Positions 19,908 to 21,034 of a DNA stretch of 21,034 nucleotides are shown here, piece after piece. The DNA is from Paramacrobiotus richtersi. Taxonomy: Eukaryota > Tardigrada > Eutardigrada > Parachela > Macrobiotidae. The notes beneath the pieces were generated by a model, which was given only the letters and a program-made list of their open reading frames with translations, had not been told where the DNA came from and did not search any database. The number at the start of each line of letters is the position of its first letter. Positions within the stretch are counted from its first letter, which is position 1. The stretch lies in NCBI GenBank assembly GCA_034698045.1, contig JAQGAU010001161.1:1-21034 (forward strand), read 5' to 3'. A program made the position numbers and the translations under genes.

Positions 19908-21034
19908 CTATTCCGTTGCTGGCTTGGACTTCTTTTTCTTCTTTTTGGGTGTTTCTTCAGTGGCAGGTTCCTCTGCATCAACTGGCACTTCCATTTCCAC
20001 ATCCTCAGTGTGTCTCTTCTTTTTCTTTTTTGGCGCTTCTTCCACCTGCTCCACATTTTGCTCCTCGGCCGCTTCTTCGCCTTCTTCCGTCTTGACGCGC
20101 TTCTTTTTTTTCTTCTTCTTATCGAGAGATTTCAGATAAGCCTGGCGAGCAGTTTCCGCCTGCAGAAAAATTTCATTTCGACATTTTAGTTCTGTAAATT
20201 GATCGTATTTGACGACATCTTTACCTCCTGAACAGCCTCTTTCATAACATCCACATTCTTGGCTGGATTCTCGCCGCCTTCGATATATTTGAGACGATCC
20301 TCCACTTGCTTACGCAAATGCTCTCCAACGACCGATGTCGGTACCTCTGCATAAAAAAAAAGAAATGGATCGTCAATTTCGAGCAGTTACACAGACAAAA
20401 TACTCCCAAGCTTCTCAAATAAACAGTACTAACCTAACAATTACTTACAAAAATTTATAAAAATAGTATTAAACAATGATGATTAATATCATTCGTATAA
20501 CATTAACGTTTGGTAAACATGATCACAAACCTCGAATTTCTAGAATAGAAAGTATGTTATTGTTTCACTTTGACGTCAGATAACCAACAATACCCATTTT
20601 CCCAAAAATCGCATTTTATCAAGTACTCACCGCTGAAACAGTCCAATCTGGTGGCAATGGAACACTTATTGGCCAAATAACGGGAAATTCGTCCCTTATC
20701 CTTGGCTTTAGCTTTACCGATGAACGAGGAATGGTAAATCAATCCGTACTTCGGTGTATTTCCGCGGGTTTTCAGCGCACGAAACAGAGCCTTCTCGGCT
20801 CCCAGAATCTGGACGGTTGACGCGGGAAACTTGGCCAGATTGGTTAGACTGCCAGCGTGCGAGATGAGACGGGCTCCAACCTGCATATTTCATAACAAAA
20901 TATAACAATGGATTTGTTTTTACTGAAACACTGTCTACTAACCTGTTCACCAATCAGTGCTGCCAGATTCGGAGCACACTGGCCCATCTTGGTACGCAGA
21001 TACGTCTGTAACTGCAGACGATAGGCGGACAAGC
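19908..21034 (-). CDS. nop56: NOP56, box C/D snoRNP core protein (C-terminal part; 5' end beyond window)
   Basis: NOP56 is a nucleolar core protein of box C/D snoRNPs, needed for 2'-O-methylation of rRNA with fibrillarin, NOP58 and the 15.5K protein. Minus-strand exons: 20943 to the window edge, 20631-20880, 20225-20346, 19908-20159; 237 residues are visible with a TAG stop. The Nop domain is diagnostic: [92 protein letters not shown] and [11 protein letters not shown] separate it from NOP58. [12 protein letters not shown] and VDVMKEAV continue the NOP56 pattern. The last exon is the usual low-complexity tail of Lys runs alternating with Glu/Asp (KKKKKK three times), shorter than in human. 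Introns 20160-20224, 20347-20630 and 20881-20942 were checked for box C/D snoRNAs, which NOP56 often hosts in other animals; none could be supported. Confidence 0.96.

Noticed and set aside
19879-20139. Phe/Ser-rich plus-strand frame
   Set aside because: Antisense of the Lys/Glu-rich NOP56 tail.
20347-20630. Possible box C/D snoRNA in the largest NOP56 intron
   Set aside because: A C-box-like GTGATCA exists in the host direction, but no D box follows at a suitable distance and there is no terminal stem; the good ATGATGA is on the other strand.

Overview
This is nuclear DNA from a compact invertebrate-type animal genome. Seven protein genes lie in 21 kb. They have GT-AG introns of about 60 to 1,000 bases, and the products are eukaryotic (kinetochore NDC80, FEN1, NOP56, a mitochondrial ribosomal protein with an import leader). 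The phylum cannot be fixed from the sequence; gene density and intron sizes would suit a tardigrade or similar small animal, but that is a guess.

Layout, left to right. (1) 1-3394, minus: NDC80 copy A, cut by the left edge. (2) 4459-5401, plus: the 3' half of fructose-1,6-bisphosphatase, with no N-terminal half in front of it. (3) 5968-9534, minus: NDC80 copy B, complete, 10 exons, 683 residues. (4) 10076-11848, plus: mitochondrial ribosomal protein uL29m (MRPL47), divergent from NDC80-B across a 541-bp shared promoter region. (5) 11849-14002: a 2.15-kb gene-poor stretch with a 113-bp terminal-inverted-repeat element. (6) 14003-15878, plus: an unrecognised, probably secreted Cys/Pro-rich protein. 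(7) 16470-19206, minus: FEN1, intact except for one extra base that shifts the frame just after the conserved Lys-Pro-Pro. (8) 19908-21034, minus: the 3' part of NOP56, cut by the right edge.

The most informative structure is the left 10 kb. The order NDC80-A / FBP 3' half / NDC80-B / uL29m is what a tandem duplication of an ancestral FBP-NDC80-uL29m locus would leave, with the junction between about 3700 and 4459. That model predicts a full FBP gene just left of the window. The two NDC80 proteins have diverged and most introns no longer align, yet positions 1-410 and 6360-6769 differ at only 6 sites, all in the intron. This is the mark of recent gene conversion (or of an assembly error, which must be excluded).

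FEN1 (Okazaki flap processing), NDC80 (chromosome segregation), NOP56 (box C/D snoRNP) and uL29m (mitochondrial translation) are housekeeping or proliferation genes. I see no operon-like logic linking them and no prokaryote-type defence, CRISPR, tRNA or rRNA feature. No wholly new system was found; the best leads are the duplicated kinetochore gene with its conversion tract, the FEN1 frameshift and the orphan secreted protein.
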